A DNA stretch of 64,000 nt from Sphingobacterium puteale (GTDB taxonomy: Bacteria > Bacteroidota > Bacteroidia > Sphingobacteriales > Sphingobacteriaceae), in the NCBI RefSeq assembly GCF_003627955.1, contig NZ_RBWS01000028.1:1-64000 (forward strand). The letters run 5' to 3'. This document shows positions 25,408 to 34,547 of this stretch, piece by piece. The notes beneath the pieces were generated by a model. It saw only the letters and a program-made list of their open reading frames with translations, was not told where the DNA came from and searched no databases. Positions within the stretch are counted from its first letter, which is position 1. Each line of letters starts with the position of its first letter. Position numbers and translations under genes: made by a program.

Positions 25408-26880
25408 ATGATCGGAAAACAGACGTTAATTTCAATACTAGGAGGGGTGTGCTATATGCTGCCGCTCATGGCTCAAGAAAGCGCTGTAGAAGGCATGAGA
25501 GAAGCCACGCATCAAATCATCCAAGAAAGGATTGAAAAAGAAAAACAGGAGATTTATCAATACTTAGACAGTGTTAAATCTTCAGGGAATAACCGAAATG
25601 ATGATGTTACTATTACTGACGAAGAAATACAACTTGTTCGCAAACTCAAAGCAATAGAGCGGGAAATACCTTTAGATTACTCACCACGGGTAAAAGATCT
25701 GATCTCCAAATACACCTCTGATAATTACAATCCATATATGTGTAGAATGATGGGGCTTGGTCAGTATTACTTTCCAATGTTTGATCGTATTCTGGACGAA
25801 GTTGGAGTGCCTAGGGAGCTGAAATACCTCAGTGTGGTCGAATCGTCATTGAACCCCAGGGATATTTCGAGCGCCGGTGCTACGGGGCTGTGGCAGCTGA
25901 TGTATTATGAAGCAAAGACTTATAACTTGACTGTTGATAGTTATACCGACCAACGCATGGATCCCATTGCTTCTAGTTACGCGATCGCGAAGATATTGAA
26001 AGAGGCGTATGACCAATATGGTGACTGGCTTTTGGCAATTGCATCCTACAATGGCGGAAAAGGTGCTGTGGGCAGGGCAATTCAACGATCGGGTAAGGAA
26101 AAGCCTACCTTTTGGGATATTGCCCCCTATCTTACCCAACAAACCCAAAATTACATTCCCAAATTCATAGCCATGACTTATGCGATGAAATATGCGGAGG
26201 AAAACAACATAAATGCTGCTGATACTGAGCTTTCTCTACGAACTCAAGCATTGGAGGTCAATAAACGGATCTCTTTAAACCAGATTGCGGAAGTGATGAA
26301 TGTATCCAAAGAAACACTTCGTGCGCTAAATCCGAGCTTTAAAAAGAATATTTTAAATGGTACGGAAGAAACACCTCTAAGATTGGTATTGCCTGTATTG
26401 GATAAGAAAATAGCGGCCGAAGAACTTTACGCTGCGCTTACTACACCTATTCCTGCTGCGGTATCAACGGCGAGCAGTGCTGGCGCCAATGAACCTGCCG
26501 AGCTTTTAAAAGGCGGTAAATACAAGGTTAAAGTAGGGGAAACATTCGCTTCCATCGCTGAAAAGTTTGAAGTTACTGTTCAGGATATAAAATCGTGGAA
26601 TAACCTACGCGGAAATCAAATCGTACCGGGACAAAATCTAACGATCAAGAAAGAAGATAATTATATCAATACAAGACTAGCACACAATGCTGAGAAATCG
26701 GTCAAGAAGAGCCAACAACGTGCTTCTACACGTACAGCATACTATGTGGTTAGAAAGGGGGATACCTTATCTCAGATAGCCAATAAAAATGGCGTATCTG
26801 TTAGCCGATTAAAAAGCGATAATGATCTGAACGGAAGCCGGATTAAGCCGGGAATGAAACTGAAAGTGTCAAAGAAATAG
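25408..26880 (+). CDS. MltD-like lytic transglycosylase with two LysM domains
   Basis: 490-aa exported murein hydrolase. After a signal peptide (ending near MAQES) comes a short helical region, then the SLT domain with catalytic Glu in LSVVESSLNPRDISSAG and ATGLWQLM, and ASYNGGKGAV. Two C-terminal LysM domains follow: KVKVGETFASIAEKF and YYVVRKGDTLSQIANKNGV, each about 45 residues. It cleaves glycan strands to 1,6-anhydro ends. It may work with the EnvC-like and NlpC/P60 proteins nearby in wall remodelling. Confidence 0.92.
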   Translation: MIGKQTLISILGGVCYMLPLMAQESAVEGMREATHQIIQERIEKEKQEIYQYLDSVKSSGNNRNDDVTITDEEIQLVRKLKAIEREIPLDYSPRVKDLISKYTSDNYNPYMCRMMGLGQYYFPMFDRILDEVGVPRELKYLSVVESSLNPRDISSAGATGLWQLMYYEAKTYNLTVDSYTDQRMDPIASSYAIAKILKEAYDQYGDWLLAIASYNGGKGAVGRAIQRSGKEKPTFWDIAPYLTQQTQNYIPKFIAMTYAMKYAEENNINAADTELSLRTQALEVNKRISLNQIAEVMNVSKETLRALNPSFKKNILNGTEETPLRLVLPVLDKKIAAEELYAALTTPIPAAVSTASSAGANEPAELLKGGKYKVKVGETFASIAEKFEVTVQDIKSWNNLRGNQIVPGQNLTIKKEDNYINTRLAHNAEKSVKKSQQRASTRTAYYVVRKGDTLSQIANKNGVSVSRLKSDNDLNGSRIKPGMKLKVSKK

Positions 26881-26888
26881 CAACATGG

Positions 26889-27401
26889 TTATACCAACCA
26901 TGCTGCATCTTCTTCGTTATCAAATTCTTCTAGGGTAACCGTAACATGTTCTTTTAGGATCGTGGACAATTTGGTGCCATAGTAGTCACTGAAGATCGGG
27001 AACTTGTGGTGACTCCTATCGATCAGTACGGCAGTTCTCATTTTCTTCAATGGAACATTCAGGAATACACCCAAACCGTAAGCCAGCGCTCTGCCACTAT
27101 TTAATACATCATCCACTAGGATAATCGTTTTGTCTTTTGCCATGTCAACAGGTAAATCCGTGCTCGCACTCAATGACCGGCTTGTTTTCTTCATGGTCAC
27201 TTTAATCAAAAGAATTTCCTTGTCTGAGATCTCCTTTAATATCGCCTGAAGGCGTTGTGCAAATACATAACCCCGATCGGCAATTCCAACCAAAACAAGT
27301 GTTTCGTCTTCAAAATTGTCTTCTAAAATCTGATAGGCAATACGGATAGACTTCTGTTTTATTTGTTCTTTATTTAAGATGAGCGTTTTCTTTGAAGACA
27401 T
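26889..27401 (-). CDS. PyrR-like phosphoribosyltransferase
   Basis: 170-aa type I phosphoribosyltransferase. The PRPP-binding motif is TIILVDDVLNSGRALAYG and the N-terminal flexible region has GIADRGYVFAQRL. TAVLIDRSHHKFPIFSDYYGTKL corresponds to the conserved region of PyrR proteins, which act as uracil phosphoribosyltransferases and pyrimidine regulators. It is not adjacent to pyrimidine genes, so the regulatory role is uncertain. Convergent with the MltD-like gene, only 8 nt apart. Confidence 0.82.
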   Translation of the reverse strand: MSSKKTLILNKEQIKQKSIRIAYQILEDNFEDETLVLVGIADRGYVFAQRLQAILKEISDKEILLIKVTMKKTSRSLSASTDLPVDMAKDKTIILVDDVLNSGRALAYGLGVFLNVPLKKMRTAVLIDRSHHKFPIFSDYYGTKLSTILKEHVTVTLEEFDNEEDAAWLV

Positions 27402-27452
27402 AATAGTATTTCGATGATTATAGGGTAAAAATAGGATATTAAATTGTATAAA

Positions 27453-27486
27453 AAAAGTCCAAAGCCGTTTAAAGCTTTGGACTTTT
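27453..27486 (-). terminator. terminator of the NlpC/P60 gene
   Basis: 13-bp stem AAAAGTCCAAAGC/GCTTTGGACTTTT with an eight-base loop, 20 nt past the stop codon. Confidence 0.8.
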
Positions 27487-27506
27487 GTATCTCGATAACG
27501 GAATCC

Positions 27507-28088
27507 TTAATTCAGTTTATTATCTTTTTCTGCTTTTAATATTTCGGCAGTGAGCGATTTGTTGTCTTCTGGCAAACGGCCACCATTATAATAATAGCGT
27601 CTCCAATAAGGTTCGTTTAAGTTGCTGATCATTACGCCTTTGCTGGACGAAGCGTGAGCAAATTTGTTATCACCAATATATACCCCCACATGAGTGATGC
27701 TTCTGCTTCTGATTTTGAAAAATACCAAATCACCTGCTTTCAATTCATTTTTCTCTACTGTCTTTACTTGCGAATACTGATTACGGCTGTTGTAGCCTAA
27801 AGAGGTGTTAAACACCTTGTCGTATAATTCGTAAGAAAATTTAGAACAATCAATACCTCTTTTTGAGTCTCCGCCCAACCGATATGGCGTACCTAGCCAT
27901 TCGTAAACAAATTGATAAAGTTTTGTATTTGTAGTTGCTGAGACTGCAACTCCCATGATTTGTGAGAAGTATTCTTTGGCGAGGTTATCAGGATCTGATT
28001 CTGGTTTGGAGTTTCTGTTGGTTTGTGCCTGCGACACTAGACATAAGCCGATAAATAGCATTGACGCTATAAATTTCTTTGTTTTCAT
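27507..28088 (-). CDS. NlpC/P60 (C40) cell-wall endopeptidase
   Basis: 193-aa exported cysteine peptidase. A signal peptide ends at CLVSQAQ. The catalytic Cys is in KRGIDCSKFSYELY (the family norm is DCSGF), the His in SITHVGVYIGDNKFAHAS, and the domain fills the rest of the protein. It would cut stem peptides of peptidoglycan. The ATG at 28088 is preferred over 28139 because it directly opens the signal peptide. No substrate-targeting domain is present. Confidence 0.88.
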   Translation of the reverse strand: MKTKKFIASMLFIGLCLVSQAQTNRNSKPESDPDNLAKEYFSQIMGVAVSATTNTKLYQFVYEWLGTPYRLGGDSKRGIDCSKFSYELYDKVFNTSLGYNSRNQYSQVKTVEKNELKAGDLVFFKIRSRSITHVGVYIGDNKFAHASSSKGVMISNLNEPYWRRYYYNGGRLPEDNKSLTAEILKAEKDNKLN

Positions 28089-28139
28089 TAAATCGCTTTT
28101 TTGTACAACATTTAACTTTTTAATATTCAATACTGTCAT

Positions 28140-28445
28140 CTATTTTGGACAGCACTGTTGCGAATATAATACAATATCAGTTCAGGGTCAAATTTTTTTT
28201 AGGCGATTTAACGAAATTTTAACAATTTTAACATCTTTCTTAACGCTTTTTGGACATATTGAAATTTAATCGGTCTGTCGAACTTTTACTACAGCCATAT
28301 AGCGGTATCAGTTCCGATCAACCAATCGGCTTATGGTAGAATATCATTCTTTAAGGCTTGTTTTTGTGAATCTGAAAAAAAATATTAATTTTCTTTAGGA
28401 ATGTGATAATATTTGTTCTATATTTACTGCACATAAGCAATAACA
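28140..28445. other. upstream region of the thr leader
   Basis: A/T-rich with no coding sequence found. A -7-like TATATTTA at 28419-28426 lies 20 nt before the leader ATG and is the best promoter candidate for thrLABC. A good -33 element is not seen. Confidence 0.4.
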
Positions 28446-28511
28446 ATGAGCACAAACACAATTATTACAACGATTATTATTACCACCGGGATAAAACTTA
28501 GGAGGAAGTAG
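28446..28511 (+). CDS. thrL: threonine/isoleucine-rich attenuator leader peptide
   Basis: 21-codon ORF opening MSTNTIITTIIITTG and ending in a basic KLRRK tail. Six Thr and six Ile are among its first 16 residues, a composition like the enterobacterial thr leader peptide. A perfect 12-bp terminator follows 33 nt later, and thrA begins 39 nt beyond it. This is the arrangement of ribosome-mediated attenuation by charged tRNA-Thr and tRNA-Ile. It is too short to be called routinely as a gene. The regulatory role is inferred. Confidence 0.85.
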   Translation: MSTNTIITTIIITTGIKLRRK

Positions 28512-28544
28512 TTTCATTGTATATAATTGTAGACACAATATTTC

Positions 28545-28581
28545 GAAGCGCTTTCCTCAAAAAGGAAAGCGCTTCTTTTTT
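28545..28581 (+). terminator. attenuator terminator of the thr operon
   Basis: Perfect 12-bp stem GAAGCGCTTTCC/GGAAAGCGCTTC with a seven-base A-rich loop, then T6. It lies between the leader peptide and thrA, where it must be read through for operon expression. Confidence 0.85.
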
Positions 28582-28619
28582 ATCACATAAATCAAACTAA
28601 ACAAACGGTATAAATCAGT

Positions 28620-31067
28620 ATGAAAGTTTTAAAATTCGGAGGAACTTCAGTCGGAACAGTAGAAAGTCTCAAAGCAGTCTTAAGCATTGTTAAGAAATCC
28701 TATGATGCTAAGGAAAAGCCACTGGTGGTATTATCTGCGATGTCAGGAGTAACAAATTTACTAACCCAGTTGGCAGAGGAAGCTGCAGAAGGAAAGTCCT
28801 TTTCTGATGGGCTTAAATCTTTGGAGGATAAACATTTTGCAGTAGTGAAAGAGCTCCTCGCAGTCAAGTTCCAAAATCCGGTTTTCACCAAACTTAAGTT
28901 ATTTTTCAATGAGGTCGAGGATCTGCTCCAGGGAATTTTTGCACTGAAGGAGCTCAGTAATCAAAGTAAGGATCTAATTCTGAGTTATGGTGAGCGATGC
29001 TCGAATTATATGGTTTCTAAAGTAATGGAACAGTATATACCGGAGTCTCTATTTATTGATGCCTCGCATTATGTAAAGACCGATTCGGACTTTGGCAACG
29101 CTCATTTAAATGAAACCCTGACGGAGCAGCTCGTGAAATCAATGTATATCACACACAGTGATAAATTGCTTTTTGTAACCGGTTTTATCGGTAGCAATGA
29201 GAATGGTCGCATCACTACCTTGGGAAGAGGTGGATCGGACTATACTGCTGCCATTTTTGGATCGATTCTAGATGCGACAGCTATTGAAATCTGGACTGAC
29301 GTTAACGGCATGTTGACTGCAGATCCCCGGATCGTGAAAAAAGCCTTTTCACTCCCGGTGCTTTCCTATACTGAAGCAATGGAGCTTTCTTATTTTGGTG
29401 CTAAGGTAATCTACCCACCAACCATGATACCCGCATTTTTGAAGAAAATTCCGATTGTCATCCGCAATACTTTTGAGCCTGATTTCTCGGGTACGGTAAT
29501 CCAATTTGACAGCGGAAAAACTGCGTTGCCGATCAAGGGGATTTCTTCTATCTCGGATATTTCTGTCATCAATTTAAGTGGATCAGGAATGATTGGCAAG
29601 TCTGGGTTTAGCGGGCGACTTTTTACGCTGTTGGCAAGGGAGCAGATTAATGTTGTATTGATCACGCAGTCTTCTTCGGAGCATAGCATCACCTTTGCGG
29701 TTAATCCCTCGGATGCGAAGCGAGCGATACAGTTGATTGAAATTGAATTCGAACTGGAAATCCAAGCAAATAAGCTGGTCATTCCTGCTATAGAGGATAA
29801 TCTTTCTGTATTGGCCATTGTTGGCGAAAATATGAAACGGACTCCGGGGATGTCCGGAAGGTTATTTGCTGCTCTTGGACGAAATGGTATCAACGTAAGA
29901 GCTATAGCACAAGGGTCATCGGAATATAATATTTCCGTCATCATCGGTAAAGAAGATTTGGCCAAAGCGCTCAATGCTGTTCACGATGCTTTTTTCGCGG
30001 AATTGAAAAAAACATTGCACGTGTTTAATATCGGTACAGGTAATATCGGGGCAACGTTATTTAAACAATTGGAGGATCAACATGATTTTCTGCTGGATAA
30101 GAACGATATCGAGATCAAAGTGGTTGGAATTTCCAACAGCCGTAAGATGTTGTTTAATACCGAAGGTGTAGAACTAAATAATTGGTCGGCTGAGCTCGAA
30201 AAAAATGGTTCCGAGGCTGATCTGGCTTTATTTATTGAAAAAATGAAAGCCTTAAACTTACCAAACTGTGTGTTTATTGATAATACAGCAAGCAAGTTGC
30301 CGGCCACGTATTATGAAGATATCTTTAAATCCAATATCTCCATCGTAACCTGTAATAAAATCGCGAATTCTGGAAAGTATGCACAATACAAGACGCTTCG
30401 CGATACTGCCCATAGACATGGGGTTGACTTTTTCTATGAGACGAATGTCGGTGCCGGGCTACCTATCGTAAGGGTTCTTAAAGACTTGATGTTGAGTGGC
30501 GATCGTATCTTAAAGATTGAGGCCATTCTTTCCGGTACGATATCTTACATCTTCAACAATTTTAAAGACGATGCTACCTTTTTCAATGTTGTAAAGCAAG
30601 CGCAAGAGTTGGGTTATACCGAACCGGATCCAAGGGATGATTTGGGGGGAATAGACTTTATGCGTAAAATGTTGATTTTGGCAAGAGACGCTGGCTACGC
30701 CGTTGAAGCGGAAGATGTAGATCTGGGACCGATTCTTCCGGAAGCCTGTCTGAAAGCCGATACCGTGGATGCCTTCTATGCGGAATTACAGAATGAGAAT
30801 GCTTATTTTGAAGATATGAAAGCAAGAGCTGCCCTTGAGAAGAAGGTAATACGTTATATCGGAAAGCTTGAAAATGGAAAAGTTTCTATCGCGATCCAAT
30901 TTGTAGATGAAAACCATCCTTTTTACGCGCTATCGGGTAGTGATAACATTATTTCTTTTACCACAGAAAGATACAAAGAACGCCCTTTGGTTGTCAAGGG
31001 GCCCGGTGCCGGTGCCGAAGTGACTGCGGCGGGTGTGTTCGCGGATTTGGTTAACGTTGGAGCATAA
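28620..31067 (+). CDS. thrA: bifunctional aspartokinase I / homoserine dehydrogenase I
   Basis: 815 aa, close to the E. coli ThrA length. The N-terminal kinase domain begins MKVLKFGGTSVG and contains TLGRGGSDYTAAIFG. Two ACT regulatory domains follow (INLSGSGMIGKSGFSGRLF and IVGENMKRTPGMSGRLF). The C-terminal homoserine dehydrogenase has the NAD(P) motif FNIGTGNIGATLF and the catalytic region NVGAGLPIVRVLKDLMLSGD, with EPDPRDDLGGIDFMRKM. It makes aspartyl phosphate and later homoserine. The ACT domains imply feedback by threonine, in addition to leader control. Confidence 0.97.
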   Translation: MKVLKFGGTSVGTVESLKAVLSIVKKSYDAKEKPLVVLSAMSGVTNLLTQLAEEAAEGKSFSDGLKSLEDKHFAVVKELLAVKFQNPVFTKLKLFFNEVEDLLQGIFALKELSNQSKDLILSYGERCSNYMVSKVMEQYIPESLFIDASHYVKTDSDFGNAHLNETLTEQLVKSMYITHSDKLLFVTGFIGSNENGRITTLGRGGSDYTAAIFGSILDATAIEIWTDVNGMLTADPRIVKKAFSLPVLSYTEAMELSYFGAKVIYPPTMIPAFLKKIPIVIRNTFEPDFSGTVIQFDSGKTALPIKGISSISDISVINLSGSGMIGKSGFSGRLFTLLAREQINVVLITQSSSEHSITFAVNPSDAKRAIQLIEIEFELEIQANKLVIPAIEDNLSVLAIVGENMKRTPGMSGRLFAALGRNGINVRAIAQGSSEYNISVIIGKEDLAKALNAVHDAFFAELKKTLHVFNIGTGNIGATLFKQLEDQHDFLLDKNDIEIKVVGISNSRKMLFNTEGVELNNWSAELEKNGSEADLALFIEKMKALNLPNCVFIDNTASKLPATYYEDIFKSNISIVTCNKIANSGKYAQYKTLRDTAHRHGVDFFYETNVGAGLPIVRVLKDLMLSGDRILKIEAILSGTISYIFNNFKDDATFFNVVKQAQELGYTEPDPRDDLGGIDFMRKMLILARDAGYAVEAEDVDLGPILPEACLKADTVDAFYAELQNENAYFEDMKARAALEKKVIRYIGKLENGKVSIAIQFVDENHPFYALSGSDNIISFTTERYKERPLVVKGPGAGAEVTAAGVFADLVNVGA

Positions 31068-31098
31068 GACTATTTTGAAGTAAATAACGATTGAAGTA

Positions 31099-32094
31099 AT
31101 GGCTAATAATTTAAATGTAGAATATCTAAAAGGTAAAGTCATCGATTTGGACAAGATGCTGCCGGAAGTTCGGGTATTTGCTCCTGCAACTGTTGCGAAT
31201 ATGATCTGTGGTTTTGATATACTGGGTTTTGCTGTGGAGCAACCTGGAGATGAAGTTATCATGCGGCGAAAGCAGCAACCCGGAGTCACCATAAAAGAGA
31301 TCACAGGAGATGATGGTAGGCTCCCGCTCGAGCCAAGTAAAAACACCGTGTCTGCTTGTGTTCAGTATCTGTTGCAAGCGTTAAATATTGCGTCGAAAGT
31401 CGGTGTCGAAATTGAATTGCACAAGCACATGCCAATCGGATCGGGTTTGGGCTCCAGTGCGGCGAGTACGGTGGCAGGACTTTTTGCGATCAATGTTATG
31501 CTTGGCAACCCATTAACGAAAGAAGAATTGTTACCGTTCTGTGTCGAGGGGGAGCGGTTAGCCTGTGGTACAGGTCATGCCGATAATGTTGCGCCGGCAC
31601 TTTATGGTGGTATAACGTTAATCAGGGGCAATGAGCCTTTGGATGTTGTTTCTATTCCTTCACCGAAGGAATTAGTGGCAGCAGTGGTGTTTCCACAGGT
31701 CGATGTCCCTACACGTGATGCACGACAATTAATCAAAGATAAAGTCTTGCTAAAAGATGCTGTGACGCAATGGGGCAATATTGCCGGATTGGTAGCGGCT
31801 TTATTTAAAGAAGATTATGATCTGATTTCCCGGAGCATGAAGGATATTCTTATAGAGCCTACGCGTGCGATATTGATTCCGCAGTTTTATGAAATGAAGG
31901 AAATCGCCCTAAAGCATGGAGCTCTGAGCTTTGGTATATCAGGTTCAGGCCCTTCGGTCGTTGCAATGACACGGGATGAGCAGATCGCCCAAAAGATTGC
32001 AGACAGCATCCAGGCTCATCTCAAGGAAAATGAAATTGAGAGCTTTGGCTACGTCTCAAAAGTAAATATAGAAGGACCGAGAGTATTAAATTAA
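31099..32094 (+). CDS. thrB: homoserine kinase
   Basis: GHMP kinase of 331 aa phosphorylating homoserine. The first conserved block is VRVFAPATVANMICGFDILG, the phosphate-binding motif PIGSGLGSSAASTVAG, and the C-terminal glycine motif FGISGSGPSVVA. The start is uncertain: ATG at 31099 gives a 19-residue tail before the usual N-terminus, while ATG at 31156 (MLPEVRVF) fits the family length better. It sits between thrA and thrC in one operon. Confidence 0.95.
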   Translation: MANNLNVEYLKGKVIDLDKMLPEVRVFAPATVANMICGFDILGFAVEQPGDEVIMRRKQQPGVTIKEITGDDGRLPLEPSKNTVSACVQYLLQALNIASKVGVEIELHKHMPIGSGLGSSAASTVAGLFAINVMLGNPLTKEELLPFCVEGERLACGTGHADNVAPALYGGITLIRGNEPLDVVSIPSPKELVAAVVFPQVDVPTRDARQLIKDKVLLKDAVTQWGNIAGLVAALFKEDYDLISRSMKDILIEPTRAILIPQFYEMKEIALKHGALSFGISGSGPSVVAMTRDEQIAQKIADSIQAHLKENEIESFGYVSKVNIEGPRVLN

Positions 32095-32217
32095 AATTTT
32101 GCCATACCGTGTTTATAAAAATAGTACATGGAAATGGCGTCTGACTGATCTATGACGACTGTATAATATGGGGAGATCATATTCAGTATAGATGTATATT
32201 AAAGTAAATATAAAAAG

Positions 32218-33525
32218 ATGAAGTTTTACAGTACAAATAATAAAGCATTGGCTGTCTCTTTCAAAGATGCCGTATTTAATTCGCTGCCAGTAGATAAAGG
32301 TCTATATATGCCCGAACAGATTCCGCAATTGGATCCCTTGTTTATCAAAAATATACAACAATACTCTCTACAGGAAATTGCGTTGGAAGTCGCTTCAACA
32401 CTTTTGGGCAATGATATTCCCAAATCGGATTTAAAGAAAATCATCGATGAAGCGATTAATTTTGAAGCACCCGTAAAATTCCTGACCGATAGTACGGCTG
32501 TACTGGAGCTATTTCATGGACCTTCTTATGCTTTTAAGGATTTTGGAGCTCGATTTATGAGCCGTATTATGGGATACTTTTCTCAAGCTGATGATAAATT
32601 GTTGGATGTACTCGTCGCAACTTCAGGCGATACTGGAGGAGCTGTGGCATTAGGTTTCTTGGGAGTAGAGGGGACTCGTGTGACCATATTATATCCCAAG
32701 GGCAAAGTTTCCGAGGTACAAGAGCTACAGTTGACAACAAACGGGCAAAATATACGCGCCCTTGAGGTCGATGGTACATTTGATGACTGTCAGGCGCTCG
32801 TGAAACTGGCGTTTAATGATGAAGAGCTCAATCAAACATTGCGACTGACATCTGCCAATTCAATCAATATTGCCCGATTGATCCCGCAAACCTTTTACTA
32901 TTTTTATGCTTATGCCCAACTGAAATCCCAAGGTATCAATGAAGTCGTATTTACCGTGCCAAGTGGTAATTTTGGAAATATTGGCGCAGGTTTGTTAGCT
33001 TACAAAATGGGGCTTCCTGTCAAACATTTTGTGGCAGCGACAAATGTCAACGATACAGTGCCACGATTCCTTTCTTCAGGACAATACGAACCCAAACCTT
33101 CTGTCCAGACGTTGAGTAACGCCATGGATGTTGGAAACCCAAGCAATTGGGTGCGGATTCAGGATCTTTTTGCAGGTAATCTGGCAGAGTTAAAAGCTAT
33201 GCTCTCTTCTTATACCTTTACTGACGAAGAAACAAAAGCTGGGATGGAAAAGCTCGTTCAAGAAACAAATTATATTGCCTGCCCTCATACGGCTATTGCT
33301 TGGTTGGGTGCGAAGGCTTACGCGAGCGAATTTCCCGGAAATTATGCTTCGGTATTCTTATCGACTGCACATCCTTGTAAATTTCCGGATGCGATAGATA
33401 CAGATGTGTTCGCAAAAATTGTATTGCCGAACGGTGCAGAAGCGTTGCAGGGAAAAGAAAAATTAGCGGAACCTTTGGCGGTCAACTTCGAAGCGTTCAA
33501 AAGATATCTAATCAACCATAACTAA
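32218..33525 (+). CDS. thrC: threonine synthase
   Basis: 435-aa PLP enzyme converting O-phosphohomoserine to threonine. The PLP Lys is in PSYAFKDFGARFM, with ATSGDTGGAVA, TSANSINIARLIPQ and FTVPSGNFGNIGAG as phosphate and cofactor motifs. Last gene of the operon, with a terminator 8 nt past its stop codon. Confidence 0.97.
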   Translation: MKFYSTNNKALAVSFKDAVFNSLPVDKGLYMPEQIPQLDPLFIKNIQQYSLQEIALEVASTLLGNDIPKSDLKKIIDEAINFEAPVKFLTDSTAVLELFHGPSYAFKDFGARFMSRIMGYFSQADDKLLDVLVATSGDTGGAVALGFLGVEGTRVTILYPKGKVSEVQELQLTTNGQNIRALEVDGTFDDCQALVKLAFNDEELNQTLRLTSANSINIARLIPQTFYYFYAYAQLKSQGINEVVFTVPSGNFGNIGAGLLAYKMGLPVKHFVAATNVNDTVPRFLSSGQYEPKPSVQTLSNAMDVGNPSNWVRIQDLFAGNLAELKAMLSSYTFTDEETKAGMEKLVQETNYIACPHTAIAWLGAKAYASEFPGNYASVFLSTAHPCKFPDAIDTDVFAKIVLPNGAEALQGKEKLAEPLAVNFEAFKRYLINHN

Positions 33526-33532
33526 ACTTGGA

Positions 33533-33556
33533 GGGCTCCATTAGGAGCCCTTTTTT
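33533..33556 (+). terminator. thrC terminator
   Basis: Seven-bp GC-rich stem GGGCTCC/GGAGCCC with loop ATTA, then T6. The T run overlaps the 3' end of the convergent MACPF-like gene. Confidence 0.85.
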
Positions 33557-34443
33557 ATGCCAAGATAGTTGTCTATGTAATTCTTTAATTCGAGCTTTTT
33601 GCTTTTATCGGAAATAAGCTCATAGAGTAGAACCGGCTCGTATCTTCCAAAGCTAATAAAATCACCATTTTCTTCTGTTAACGTATTTAACCATGCACTG
33701 ACATCAATGGTATTCTTGGTTGGATGAAAATCGAATACTCGAAGATCTCCACCTAGGACAAATGCTGAAATTTTCCAATCTTTTGCAACTTTATTCTCGA
33801 GTATGGTCTTTTTCTGCAGGTATTTGATCAATTTTGCTGATGCTCCTTTGGAACAGCTAATTATAATGTGTGTCCCATATTTTTTTACGATATCGGTCGG
33901 AGTATTGTTATTGACAAAGTTGATAAATTCTTGAAGCTGAAATACTGGTTTTTTAGCGCTAAACTCATAAGTTCCATAGGAAAAATTTTCAGCATAATAA
34001 TGTGAAAGCTGAATATCCTCGCTCGATTCTGGAATGTTTGTGAGTATTTCTGTTTCGGTCGTACCGAATTTCTCTGCGGTGAAGCCGAAATACAGTTCCA
34101 GCTCGCGTAATAATTGATCTTTTGACATATTTTCTCTGACTTTCCCACCACCGGTTGACCCAAATTGTCTATAAATTTCGGTAGATTGACTTAGTTTTTT
34201 TGTGTCGAGGATTTTTGCACGCAGGCCTTTATTGACAAAAAGTAGGTTCTCTTTTGCATCATAACCATAGCCGACCATAAAATATGGTTCAGCTTTAATT
34301 TCTTGACTGACTTTCATTTCTATTTTCTCAAATGAAGTCGAATTGACAACCTCAAGATCTTCCTCATTTTTAATTGTGGGTTCAGGATCAGATTTTTTGC
34401 AATAAAATATAATAGCGATAATTGCTGTAGTTAAAAAAAACAT
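33541..34443 (-). CDS. MACPF-domain-like lipoprotein
   Basis: 300-aa protein with a hydrophobic N-terminus leading to Cys15 in FYCKKSDPEP. The residue before Cys is atypical for a lipobox, but the CKKSD context is typical of Bacteroidota lipoproteins. Residues 187-200 read KKYGTHIIISCSKG, matching the membrane-attack-complex/perforin signature (Y-G-T-H, six residues, G) with conservative changes. The upstream AENFSYGTYEFSAKKP and downstream FISFGRYEPVLLYELISD also fit bacterial MACPF proteins. Some gut Bacteroides MACPF proteins are antibacterial toxins. Whether this one forms pores is unknown. Orphan, with no immunity gene obvious next to it. Confidence 0.72.
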   Translation of the reverse strand: MFFLTTAIIAIIFYCKKSDPEPTIKNEEDLEVVNSTSFEKIEMKVSQEIKAEPYFMVGYGYDAKENLLFVNKGLRAKILDTKKLSQSTEIYRQFGSTGGGKVRENMSKDQLLRELELYFGFTAEKFGTTETEILTNIPESSEDIQLSHYYAENFSYGTYEFSAKKPVFQLQEFINFVNNNTPTDIVKKYGTHIIISCSKGASAKLIKYLQKKTILENKVAKDWKISAFVLGGDLRVFDFHPTKNTIDVSAWLNTLTEENGDFISFGRYEPVLLYELISDKSKKLELKNYIDNYLGIKKGS

Positions 34444-34534
34444 GTTTTAAATTCATTTTGTAAATATACAAGAATATTTCTTTCAGAATACTTTTTTATT
34501 ACACTAAAGAATCTAAGTTTTACAATTAATAAGT

Positions 34535-34542
34535 TAATTTTG
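34535..34542 (+). promoter_or_regulatory. -7 element TAATTTTG of the methyltransferase gene
   Basis: TAnnTTTG match ending 5 nt before the ATG at 34548, so the message should be leaderless or nearly so. Confidence 0.55.
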
Positions 34543-34547
34543 CAGTA

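Noticed and set aside
28500..28620. Threonine riboswitch or T-box before thrA
   Set aside because: No T-box sequence or known riboswitch pattern is visible; the leader peptide and terminator explain the region.
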